From: Branchiostoma floridae
Taxonomy: Eukaryota; Chordata; Leptocardii; Amphioxiformes; Branchiostomatidae
NCBI RefSeq assembly: GCF_000003815.2
Contig: NC_049980.1
Coordinates: 17,989,831-18,053,830, forward strand
Length of the DNA stretch: 64,000 nucleotides
Direction: 5' to 3'
The notes beneath the pieces were generated by a model that worked only from the letters and a program-made list of their open reading frames with translations, had not been told where the DNA came from and searched no databases. Shown here in pieces: positions 49,801 to 61,800 of the stretch. A program made the position numbers and the translations under genes. Positions within the stretch are counted from its first letter, which is position 1; each line of letters opens with the position of its first letter.

Positions 49801-52800
49801 TTGTGTATCAAACTAATGTACCTTCCCAAACAAGGAGTGGAGGGCAAAATAGATTTGAAAGATTTAGGGCAGAATTATAATATCATCTAAGACTACATGC
49901 CTAGATTGTATATCAGAACAACACAGTATGTCTGGTGAGAAAACAATTGGACAAATGTTCACCTGAAGCCCTTCTTGGAAGTGATAGATATCTGTCCGTT
50001 GAGACAGGCGATATCCAGGTCAGGTATAGACCAGTTGAGGACAGAGATCTGGGCAGGGCTGTACTCCCGTCCACAGTAGATGATGCTCTCACCGCGGCCA
50101 CGGAGGACAAATTCATGTTTGCCAACGTTCACCTCCAGCCAACGGCGACAGGATTGCTTATCACCACTTGGTTCACACTGGCGGTTTACTGTAGACACCA
50201 ATCAACAATACACAAATTCAGTAGCTGCACGAATGGCAGGTGACATGCTCTGATGCAATCAATTAGACTGAATCCATCATACACTACTGAGTGAGTACTG
50301 GTACAATTTGAAATACTAACCGCGAACTTCAAAGCTTCCCTCAGCACAGTCCTTTGCCAGGAAGTGGCTGCACACTTCGTAGTTGTAGGTACAACCATCA
50401 AATGTCTCGAAGCCCTCATTCAGGTTTACACAGGTAGCTATGAACAGAAAGTAGAGAAGAAGTTAGCAATGGCGCCGTTTCAAATCAGCTAGGCTCAAAC
50501 TGTGATTATTCAATGCAGTTACAGATTACTTCTCAAAAGAATACATGTACCGGGTGGAATTGATATTGTACATGGTAAATAAAAAACATAATCCTTGAAA
50601 AAGAAGCATCTTTGAATGTCATTTTGGATTCAAAAGTTTCAATATCCTGTGAAATAAATTTTAGGATGTAATAGTATGATTAGGCCACACCAATTTAATT
50701 TCTTGGTTCACGGATTCGCTCGCTCCTATTTTTTGGGAAAAAAATAAAAATAAAAATTACCACTCAGCAAATTTTCACCATTAATGAAACCATTCATCAA
50801 CTTTCTGGTGTAGCAAATTGGCCTTTATATCATAAGCTCCTTAAAATGTGGGTATTATTATTGCAGTTATATTTTTCATTCATGACGAATGGGACAAACA
50901 TAAAAACTGACGCTACTTTTGTAACTTTCAATGAACAGGTGCTGTTACTGTACAGTAATAGTGTTTTTGTACTTTTTTCAAGCTGAAAACTTTTTATTCT
51001 TTATGTTTTGGATTTTTATTTTCATTTCGCCCTCTCGCTCCATTTTTATGAAAAAATCCGTGAACCAAGAAATTAAATTGGTGTGGCCTTAAGAACCAAT
51101 TGAGCTGTAGTAGAAAAATAAAAAAGCAACAGAACTGATGTAGATAGCAAGTTAGAAACAGTACCGCTCTTGCAAAGCTCCTTGTTACAATCCCATGTGT
51201 AGTCTTCTGAGCACACACTGAAGGAATGATAGAACAGGAATTAGTTAGTTGTAATAATGCAAATCAATGTCAATTGATATATCGCAAGCTTTGTAACAAC
51301 TGGCTCATTCATAATCTTGTAAGATAAACAATGTCCTGTACGTACCACTTCTCACAGTCACCAACACCACATGACCTCTCGTCACCAGGGGAGTAACGCT
51401 GGTTGTTGTACCAACAGGCACGCTCAGCTGGGAACACAGTATCACAAAAACAAAATATGAAATCTCCCCAACTCTCTGCAATACCAATAACTATGTGTGA
51501 CTGGTACAAATTAGAAAAAACAAAGTGCTACAAACTCGGGAGAAAATATGAAGTACTACCTGGTGTTGTTGTTACAACAGTTGGCCGAGTAGTGCGGACC
51601 ATAGTTGTCGTTGGAGGTGGTGTTGTCTCTGTAAAATGTGCAAGAAAATATGATTTAATAGAGACAAGATGACTTCAGTGATTCTTACATACTAGTGAGT
51701 GTTAAAGTATCCAAAATTGATTTGAAAGAAAATGGAGTTACCTATGCAGTCCTTCTCATCTTCACCCTTGCTACAGTCTGGAGTTCCATCGCACCACCAC
51801 TTCTGTGGTATGCACTTTCCGTCAGCTGGGCATGTAACCTCCGTTGGTGAACAGGTGGTTGCCTTGCATGATGGACAGCATTCGCCCTCAGCCTTGATTG
51901 CCTCTTCTCCCTATTATGTTTAGTATAATGTCATATGTCTTTTTTGCACAGAATAAAGAAAATGGATCTTATAAATGTTCCTATCCTACACGCATTTGAA
52001 ATCCTGCATTTGAAAATGCATCACCAGTTACTAGTATCCGATTCTATTTTGCAAATTCAATGTGATTATATACCATCTAAATATCATTCTGAATAATCAA
52101 TATCTTTATTCAAATCTAGTTATAATAACAGAATGGGTCTAGTGAGAGCATGTAAAAATTCAGAGATGAAGAAACTGTGATCTTACTTCATTGCAAGACA
52201 GTTCAGGACATGTTGTCTTTACACAGTCCACTTCACCATTCAGACACATACATGTAGTGCAGCCACTGTCTTCCTTCCACACTGACGAAGCCTAATGGTA
52301 AAAGCATAACACAATGTAATCAGTAAAGATAAATCCTTACAGAGCATAATAGTATGTTATTAGCATTGAGAGCAGTCTAACCCAGCAATATTTTAAATCA
52401 TCGAATCCTTGCAATTAAGAACAGCATGGGTGTAACGTACAAAGATTTGCCTTCTTTGAGATAAGAATGGTATAGAGTTGAGGAGGAAAAACTTTTTTGA
52501 TAAAGCATCAAGAACAACTAACTCACCTTTTTCATGACATCTCCATCTTTGCATGGGCATTCACTGATGTCCATGCAGCGGGTTCCATCACACACCTCAC
52601 CCTCAGCGCACACAGGGCACTTGGACAAGTCCGTAACACCAGGACAACATGGAGGAACGTATGTGGTTGTGGTGGTTGTTGCTGTGATTAGACATTAGGT
52701 AATTGTGATATTTAGCTATTGTCACTCAATATAGCATCATTATCCATATCAAAGCAGCAGCTACTCTAAAGCAAAAAGTATATAGAGCAGTCTGACTGCC

Positions 52801-55800
52801 CACAACAGGTTACTTTGCTTCCAGAGCAGCTAAAGGGACACTACACTCTTTTAAAAAAATTAGAACATAACACTTTCTCAATCACAGGTAACCTAATGTC
52901 TGTTGTCAGGGACATGACCTACATGTACCTGGAGTGGTTCCCTTCCTCATGGTCACAGTAACAGTTGTTGTCTCTGTGGTCTCTGGGGAGGTACCACTGG
53001 GGTAGTCTCTGGGATAGTCTTCTCTGGAACTGTTGTTTCAGGTACTGTCTTCTCTGGCACAGTAGTCTGGGGAGGCGTCACAGTGGTTGCTGTAGAATAA
53101 AATCAAAATAATTTCAATCCAAGAAGAAAACATGAAGGTAAAAAGGCAGGAAGCAATGTCTCATTAATATTTACTGATAAAGATATGTGCAATCTTCAAT
53201 CTCCACACCCTTACCACAAAAGTCAGAGAGTGACAAAATAGAGAGATGGCAAACAGAATTCATTACGTCCTGTAACTTACTTGTAGCAGTGCAGATGGGC
53301 ACATTGGCAGCACAGCAGAGGAATCGGACTTCGTAGTCATAGCAGTAAGCTCCTGCCATCCTGTTGGGACTGTGCTTGCAGATACAACCTTCATCCACTG
53401 TTGCCTTAACATTCTGGCCAGTTTTCCTACAGATAGACAGGAACAATGTTATGGACTGTCCTCAAATTTTTTTGTCATATTTTGCTGGCTGTAATCTTTA
53501 TTACACATTACCTTAAGTCTATAGATTACTGTACTTTGAATTCTCTATCACCATATACTGACATAGTATCTCCATTTCAACTCCCAGCCTACATTTCTTT
53601 TGAACATTTATCTGAAGAAGTTTAATTTGTGCACAACATTGAAAACATATTAATTTCTATTATAAACAAGAAAGGCCCTATCTAATGAATATTATATTGA
53701 AAAGTCTCACTTAGAAGTAGACAAGGTCTCTCAAAAAATTATGAAAATATTAACACATTCCCAGACTTAGTAACGATTCAATTGTACTTAAACATCTAAC
53801 ATATCTTTATTAACATTCAAAAGTTTATGCTCAGGAATATTACTGACCTGTAGTCCATGTGGCCATTGGCAGTCCTGCACTCCACACGGTGGATCTTCCT
53901 TCCCTTCTGAAGGAAGTTGAACCCACTGGCATAGAGATTCTGGATAGACTCTGTGTCACCACTTTTCATTGGAGTAGGATAATCACAGTTCAACCATAGT
54001 GTCCATGCACATACCTCAGATTCCTCATAGCAAGGGGTGGTTGGCACTAGAACAGAAACATAGTCATGTAAATTACATGTAATAAATTGTAAAATACAGT
54101 CAAACCTGCCCAAGACGACCACCCGGGGGACCGGGAAAAACCGGTCGATTTGGGCAGGTGGTCGCTGAGAAGAGTATCGACTTAAAACATGCCCGATGCA
54201 AACTGTAAATTTAACCCCAAGCTTTTATCGAGCTTTTCTTATGCGATACAGTGTTTTAAAGCTCAATATTTGTACACTAACGCTTTAGACAGTAAGGGAA
54301 CTTTGATGCTGTCAGTTACTATACAAGCCTTCATGCGTCGCTGTGTTCTTGATCGCCATATATGAAATATCTACGGTGCACCTTTCGAATTCGATGTCCC
54401 GATAGCGTACTTACCCACGCGGGTGAATGTAACAGTACAGTTGGACAAAAGCACTACACAGATCTTTCTTTAAAAAGTATGAGGCTTTCTATACGTTTCA
54501 GCAGTCGTTCACTTCATAATGAAATAGATTTAAAAAAGAAAACTTCTGTAACAACTAAAGTCGGATTTTCTTACAACGAAATTTCCTCCCATATTACAGT
54601 GGACTGCCCGATTGACCCACCCATTGACCGCCGCCATCCTCATTCTAAACATAACATTGTAATGGCAGTCAAAATCCGACGCAAACTGGCCGATTTCGGC
54701 ACAAAATCGCGTTAGTAATCATAAAAAATCGATGAAAACCTCAATTTTGAAAATGATGCGGTCGTTATGGGTCCCAATTTGGGCCGGTCGCGTTGGCCAG
54801 GTGGTCGTTGAGAAAAGGCCGCTTAATGCTTATGTCAATGGGAAAAAAAATCGGGACCGAGAAAAAGCGGTCGAAATGGCCAGGTGGTCTCTGAGAAGAG
54901 GTGGTCGCTCGGGCAGGTTTGACTGTACTATAAATGAGTGTTAAATGGTCAAAGTCAGCACCTTAATTGAAATATCAACCACCCTCATAAATAAAGGGCA
55001 CGGTATCATCTATTTCTCATACTAGTATTACCTGGAGTTGTGACCTTCCTAGGTGTCTCTGGCCTGGTGGTCTCAGGGTAGGTCTTTTCTGGCCTGGTGG
55101 TTTCAGGGTAGGTCTTCTCTGGCCTGGTGGTCTCAGGGTATGTTCTCTCTGGCCTTGTGGTCTCAGGGTAGGTCTTTTCTGGCCTGGTAGTCTCAGGATA
55201 TGTCTTCTCTGGCCTTGTGGTCTCAGGGTAGGTCTGCTCTGACCTAGTGGTCTCAGGGTAGGTCTTCTCTGGCCTTGTGGTCTCAGGGTAGGTCTTCTCT
55301 GGCCTTGTGGTCTCAGGGTAGGTCTGCTCTGGCCTAGTGGTCTCAGGGTAGGTCTTCTCTGGCCTTGTGGTCTCAGGGTAGGTCTTCTCTGGCCTTGTGG
55401 TCTCAGGGTAGGTCTGCTCTGGCCTTGTGGTCTCAGGGTAGGTCTGCTCTGGCCTTGTGGTCTCAGGGTAGGTCTGCTCTGGCCTGGTGGTCTCGGGATA
55501 GGTCTGCTCTGGCCTAGTGGTCTCAGGGTAAGTCTTCTCTGGTCTGGTGGTCTCAGGGTAGGTCTGCTCTGGCCTAGTGGTCTCAGGATAGGTCTGCTCT
55601 GGCCTGGTGGTCTCAGGGTATGTACCCTCTGGTGTGGTTGTTACTGCAAAGCAAAACAATATTTTACATCCACCCTGATCAGTAATGCAAACAAGAACAG
55701 TGCATTTGTCCTAAAATGTCCCTAAAATCATACAGAATAAACTACACTTACCTGCTGGAGTTGTGACCTTTCTTGGAGTTTTATAGCCTGTTGTTGTTGT

Positions 55801-58800
55801 TGACGTGGTTGTAGTTGAAGTAGTACAGAAGTTTGTGCACTGCAGGTTGTTGTTTTCACATGTGCACATCATACAGTCTCCGACCGTCACCTTTTGCCCT
55901 GCCTGAAATTGACAAATTCCATGTTTAGTCCAGAAACGAGTACACATTATTCTCTTTAATACCACTCTGAAGTAGATAATTTGGCACCCCAATCTACATA
56001 CAAATGACATTGTATACGTTATGCAGCAGGGAGAAGTTTGTTATACAGTGCAGATCAAAGGTTCACTTCAACTCTGCATTCTTTCCACTTACAATTCTAT
56101 AAGTTTGTAATACTATGACTCATACACAAGACAAACCTATCAAATATTTAAAAAATCATCTGTGAAAAGTTTCATCAGGTTTGTACATCACTGCATAAAT
56201 TGACTCTTTTTTTCAAAACCCTCAGTGTGAATAAAGCAAGGGTTGTGAAAAACAGAGTCTCTTTATTCATACAAAAGTCATTCTGCTGGACACTTTGATA
56301 AAAGTGCAAATGCTGGCCATGTGGTGACATATAATTTTACTATAATGTCAAGCCTCATCCAGACATTGGCATTATGGTACATCACAAAATCGACACACCA
56401 AATGTGTTGCAGACGTAATAAATTTATGGCTTATTCCCCTTCATCATGCAATGAAAGATAAATCTTAAAATTTAAATATGATTCAGATACTAACCGGTAC
56501 AATGACACCATTGGCAGTAATGCAGTCACACTGGGTTGGTTTGACACAGTGGTCACGATCCTTCCTGATGTATCCCTTGGGACATGGTGGACATTCTCCA
56601 CATGTAGGCACACAGGAACTCCTGTCACCATACACACACTGTGTGATCTTGAACCTGTAGCAGTGGCAGGTCTCCTCACAACGGAAAGAGCAGCCATACA
56701 CCCTCTGCTTACACTCCGCTGTAAAAAAAACACGCTCCACAGTGACTCATAATTTTCAAAAACATAAGCAATGAAAGAAAATAATACCCTTCAAATCAAG
56801 CTAGCTCAGATAATCCTATCAATGATAAAAATTGATGTAAGGCTTGCAATTTTTTTAGTGATATTTTGGGGAATTGAACAATTTCTTTGTAAACTACACA
56901 CAATTTCATTAGTGTATATCTCCACACTATGAATGAGTGTACCTGTCCAATACACAGTAATTATTTGCGGTTTTAATGAATCATAAGGTACTCACTTGTA
57001 ACAGCTGTTGTTACCCATGGCAGAGTAGTAGATTCAGGCACTGTTGTTTCTGTTTCTGGCTTAGTAGTGTATGTCTCAGGCTTTGTTGTGTATGTCTCAG
57101 GCCTAGTGGTATATGTCTCAGGCCTAGTGGTGTAGGTCTCAGGTTTGGTGGTGTAGGTCTCAGGCCTGGTGGTGTAGGTCTCAGGGCGTGTTGTAGAAGA
57201 AGGTGTTGTAACCTTCCTTGGTGTTTTATACGTTGTTGTAAGAACTGTAGTGTATGTCTCAGGCCTGGTGGTGTATGTCTCAGGCCTGGTGGTGTATGTC
57301 TCAGGCCTGGTGGTGTATGTCTCAGGCCTGGTGGTGTATGTCTCAGGCCTGGTGGTGTATGTCTCAGGCCTGGTGGTGTATGTCTCAGGCCTGGTGGTGT
57401 ATGTCTCAGGCCTGGTGGTGTATGTCTCAGGCCTGGTGGTGTATGTCTCAGGCCTGGTGGTATATGTCTCAGGCTTTGTGGTGTATGTCTCAGGCTTGGT
57501 AGTGTATGTCTCAGGTCTGGTGGTGTATGTCTCAGGTTTGGTGGTATATGTCTCTGGCTTGGTGGTGTATGTCTCAGGCCTGGTGGTGTATGTCTCAGGC
57601 CGTGTAGTTGTGCCGGGTGTTGTAACCTTCCTTGGTGTCTTGAAAGTTGTTGTGACTACAGTTGTGTATGTCTCAGGCTTGGTGGTGTAGGTCTCAGGCT
57701 TGGTGGTGTATGTCTCAGGCCTGGTGGTGTAAGTCTCAGGCCTTGTGGTGTATGTCTCAGGCCTGGTGGTATATGTCTCTGGATTTGTGGTGTATGTCTC
57801 AGGCTTGGTAGTGTATGTCTCAGGTCTGGTGGTGTATGTCTCAGGCTTGGTGGTGTATGTCTCAGGCTTGGTAGTGTATGTCTCAGGTCTGGTGGTGTAT
57901 GTCTCAGGCCTGGTGGTGTATGTCTCAGGCCTGGTGGTGTATGTCTCAGGCCTTGTAGTAACCACAGTTTCTGGAGTTGTTGTCTCCTTTCTTACAGTGG
58001 TAACCTGTGTAGTGCTTACAACAGTTGATGTTTTTGCTGTTGTTGTGCACAAATTCTGACAGGTCATCTTGTTGTCCTTGCATTCGCAGATAGTGCATCT
58101 ATCAACATACTTCTTTGTGTTTGCCTGAAACAAAAAAATCAAAATATCTGTAACAGCTCACAAGTACTTGATGTTGCTCATCAATCACGATTAATTTTGC
58201 AAGCAAATTGCAGAAGAACTGTAGTTTAACTCATAAATTTCCACTCACATTCTTGTAAATTTCATATTTTCTAACATAGTTTTTCCATGTATTCCCCTCG
58301 TTCATATCAAATTTATGAATGTAAAGCACACTGACATGCACACAGATAGTTTTGTACACACACAGATGTGTAAACACACATACACAATGCCAATGTAGTA
58401 TGCACACACCTGACTAAATTTCATATTCAAGTTAGTACTTACAGGAACTATCTGTCCATCAGGAGTGATGCAGCCACACTCTGTAGGCTTCACACAGTGG
58501 TCCTGATCCTTGCGGACATATCCTGGTGGGCAAGCTGGGCATGGCCCACATGTTGGGACACAAGAACTCCTGTCTCCGTACATACACTGTGTAATCTTGT
58601 ACCTGTAGCAGTGGCAGGTCTCCTCACACCGGAAGGCACAGCCATACACCCTCTTTTTACAGGTGGCTTTGAAAATATGAGAGTAATTTAGGTTATTGTG
58701 AGCTGAAGTACATGTTAGCTGGTCATCATCTAATGAAAATTAACTGACCATGACTAAATCTGCAATTTGTTTGAGCAACTAAAAGAAACTTAAAGTTGGA

Positions 58801-61800
58801 TACTCACTGGTCAACTCTGTTGTAAACCAAGGCCTTGTTGTCTCTGGAATAGTAGAAGTCCATTCTGATGTTGTGGTCTCAGGATAGGTCTTCTCTGGCT
58901 CAGTGACCTCAGGCTTTGTGGTTTCAGGGTAGGTCTTCTCTGGCTCAGTAACCTCAGGCCTGGTAGTCTCTGGGTAGGTCTTCTCTGGCTCTGTAACCTC
59001 TGGCCTGGTTGTTGTCCCTAAAACGTATTTTATTTTAGTACTGGTTGGGTAACACAAATAAGCCTCTGTCAGAATTTACGCACAATGTTTTGGTGATCTC
59101 TAGGCAAAGATTTCCCCTAGTAGCTGTCTCTTGGAAACTTTGTGGCATCCAGACAACAAATGTTTTAAATTTCTAATTTTCTGTTTATTCCTCTCAGGAG
59201 CACTCATATCATATATCAAGATGATATTTTTCATCAAAACAAGTTATGTACATGCTCTGTGCATCTGTATTTACATATCAGCTGATCCAAGAAGAAAGCA
59301 AGAAAAAAAAATTATTACTAAAAGATATCATCCATTTTTTTACCTGGTGTTGTAACCTTACGAGGTGTGCGATATGTGGTTGTCTCTGGATAGGTTTGCT
59401 CAGGAGTTGTGCCCTCTGGCCTGGTGGTCTCAGGGTAGGTCTTCTCTGGCTCAGTAACCTCAGGCTTGGTGGTCTCAGGGTAGGTCTTCTCTGGCTCAGT
59501 AACCTCTGGCCTAGTGGTCTCAGGGTAGGTCTTCTCTGGCTCAGTAACCTCTGGCCTAGTGGTCTCAGGGTAGGTCTTCTCTGGCTCAGTAACCTCAGGC
59601 CTGGTGGTCTCAGGGTAGGTCTTCTCTGGCTCAGTAACCTCAGGCCTGGTGGTCTCAGGGTAGGTCCTCTCTGGTTCAGTAACCTCAGGCCTGGTGGTCT
59701 CTGGGTAGGTCTTCTCTGGCTCAGTAACCTCAGGCTTGGTGGTCTCAGGGTAGGTCTTCTCTGGCTCAGTAACCTCTGGCCTAGTGGTCTCAGGGTAGGT
59801 CTTCTCTGGCTCAGTAACCTCTGGCCTAGTGGTCTCAGGGTAGGTCTTCTCTGGCTCAGTAACCTCAGGCCTGGTGGTCTCAGGGTAGGTCTTCTCTGGC
59901 TCAGTAACCTCAGGCCTGGTGGTCTCAGGGTAGGTCCTCTCTGGTTCAGTAACCTCAGGCCTGGTGGTCTCTGGGTAGGTCTTCTCTGGCTCAGTAACCT
60001 CTGGCCTAGTGGTCTCAGGGTAAGTCTTCTCTGGCTCAGTAACCTCAGGCCTGGTGGTCTCTGGGTAGGTCTTCTCTGGCTCAGTAACCTCAGGTCTGGT
60101 GGTCTCTGGGTAGGTCTTCTCTGGCTCAGTAACCTCTGGCCTGGTGGTCTCAGGGTAGGTCTTCTCTGGCTCAGTAACCTCTGGCCTGGTGGTCTCTGGG
60201 TAGGTCTTCTCTGGCTCAGTAACCTCTGGCCTGGTGGTATATGTTTGAGTTGTTGTGGTAGAGGATGGAGTTGTCACCTTTCTTGGTGTTTTGTATGTCG
60301 TTGTTATCACTGTAGTGTCAGTTTCTGGCTTGGTAGTGTACACATTGGTTGTTACAGTAGTTTCCTGTTCAGTTGAACAGAGGTTGGAACAGGACAGCCT
60401 GTTGTTGTAGCATGTGCAAACCTTGCAGTTGCCCACCTTAACAGATGTCCCGGCCTGAAACACATTGCAAAATGTTATGTTTCTACTTGTACCTGATGTT
60501 TCTGTGTGAAGTTCAAAGACAAGGCCACCTCACTGAACTTGATACATGTGTATATTTCATACGTGTATACAAGTTATATGTGTATACCATTGCCGAGGAA
60601 AGAAACCTGGGATATGGATAGAATTTTATTTTGAGATGTAATAAGGCAAGCTCAGTCATAGACAACCCTGTTGATAATCTCTTTTCAGCAAATATATGAC
60701 CACCATCATCCTGTATCAGATACAACTTACAGGAATGATGACACCATCTTCAGTGATACAGTCACACTTTGTAGGTTTCACACAGTGGTAGAGGTCCTTC
60801 CTGATGTAGCCTTTAGGACATTGTGGACATTCCCCACATGTGGGCACACAGGCTTTAGGGTCGTCGCGCTGGCACTGGGTGATCTTGTACCTGTAGCAGT
60901 GGCACGTCTCCTCACACTTGAAGGAGCAGCCATACACCCTCTTCTGACATTCAGCTGCAACACAATACAATCGAATACTTAAGGCACCTATCTGTAAAGC
61001 TGTATGTCATCAACCAACACACAATCCTGTCCTTGGTGCTGAACATCATTTACACACTAATAACCCTGTCCTCTGTGTTGAACATCCCCTGTCCTCTGTG
61101 TTGAACATCACTTACATACTAATAACCCTGTCCTTGGTGCTGAACATCATCTACATACACACTAAAAACGATTCAAATGATCATCTTTGAATAATACCAC
61201 AATACAGTACAATTAATAACATGTAGTAACAGGTATTTATCACATACTTGTTACTGTTGTGTAAGTAGTTGGCAAAGTTGTATATTCCTCAGGTGTAGTT
61301 GTATACACCTCTGGCTTGGTCGTGTAGGTCTCAGGCTTGGTTGTGTAGGTCTCAGGTGTGGTGGTGTATGTCTCAGATGTAGTAGTAGAGGATGGTGTTG
61401 TGACCTTCCTTGGTGTTTTATATGTTGTTGTAAGAACTGTAGGGTAGGTTTCAGGCCTGGTGGTCTCAGGGTAGGTCCTCTCTGGCCTTGTAGTCTCAGG
61501 GTAGGTCTTCTCTGGCCTTGTAGTCTCAGGGTAGGTCTTCTCTGGCCTGGTTGTTTCAGGATAGGTCTTCTCTGGCCTGGTGGTCTCAGGATATGTCTTC
61601 TCTGGCCTGGTAGTCTCAGGGTAGGTCTTCTCTGGCCTTGTGGTCTCAGGATAGGTCTTCTCTGGCCTGGTTGTCTCAGGATAGGTCTTCTCTGGCCTGG
61701 TGGTCTCAGGGTAGGTGCTCTCTGGCCTGGTGGTCTCAGGGTAGGTACTCTCTGGCCTGGTGGTCTCAGGGTAGGTGCTCTCTGGCCTGGTGGTCTCAGG

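Noticed and set aside
56976-58028. Long plus-strand open frame rich in VCLRPGG
   Set aside because: It is the reverse strand of the TTRPETY minisatellite; the minus strand encodes the mucin PTS exon with splice sites and the VWC-like start.
59246-60376. Long plus-strand open frame rich in LRVGLLWLSN
   Set aside because: Shadow of the 45-bp repeat of PTS unit 3 on the other strand; no independent start, domain or composition signal.
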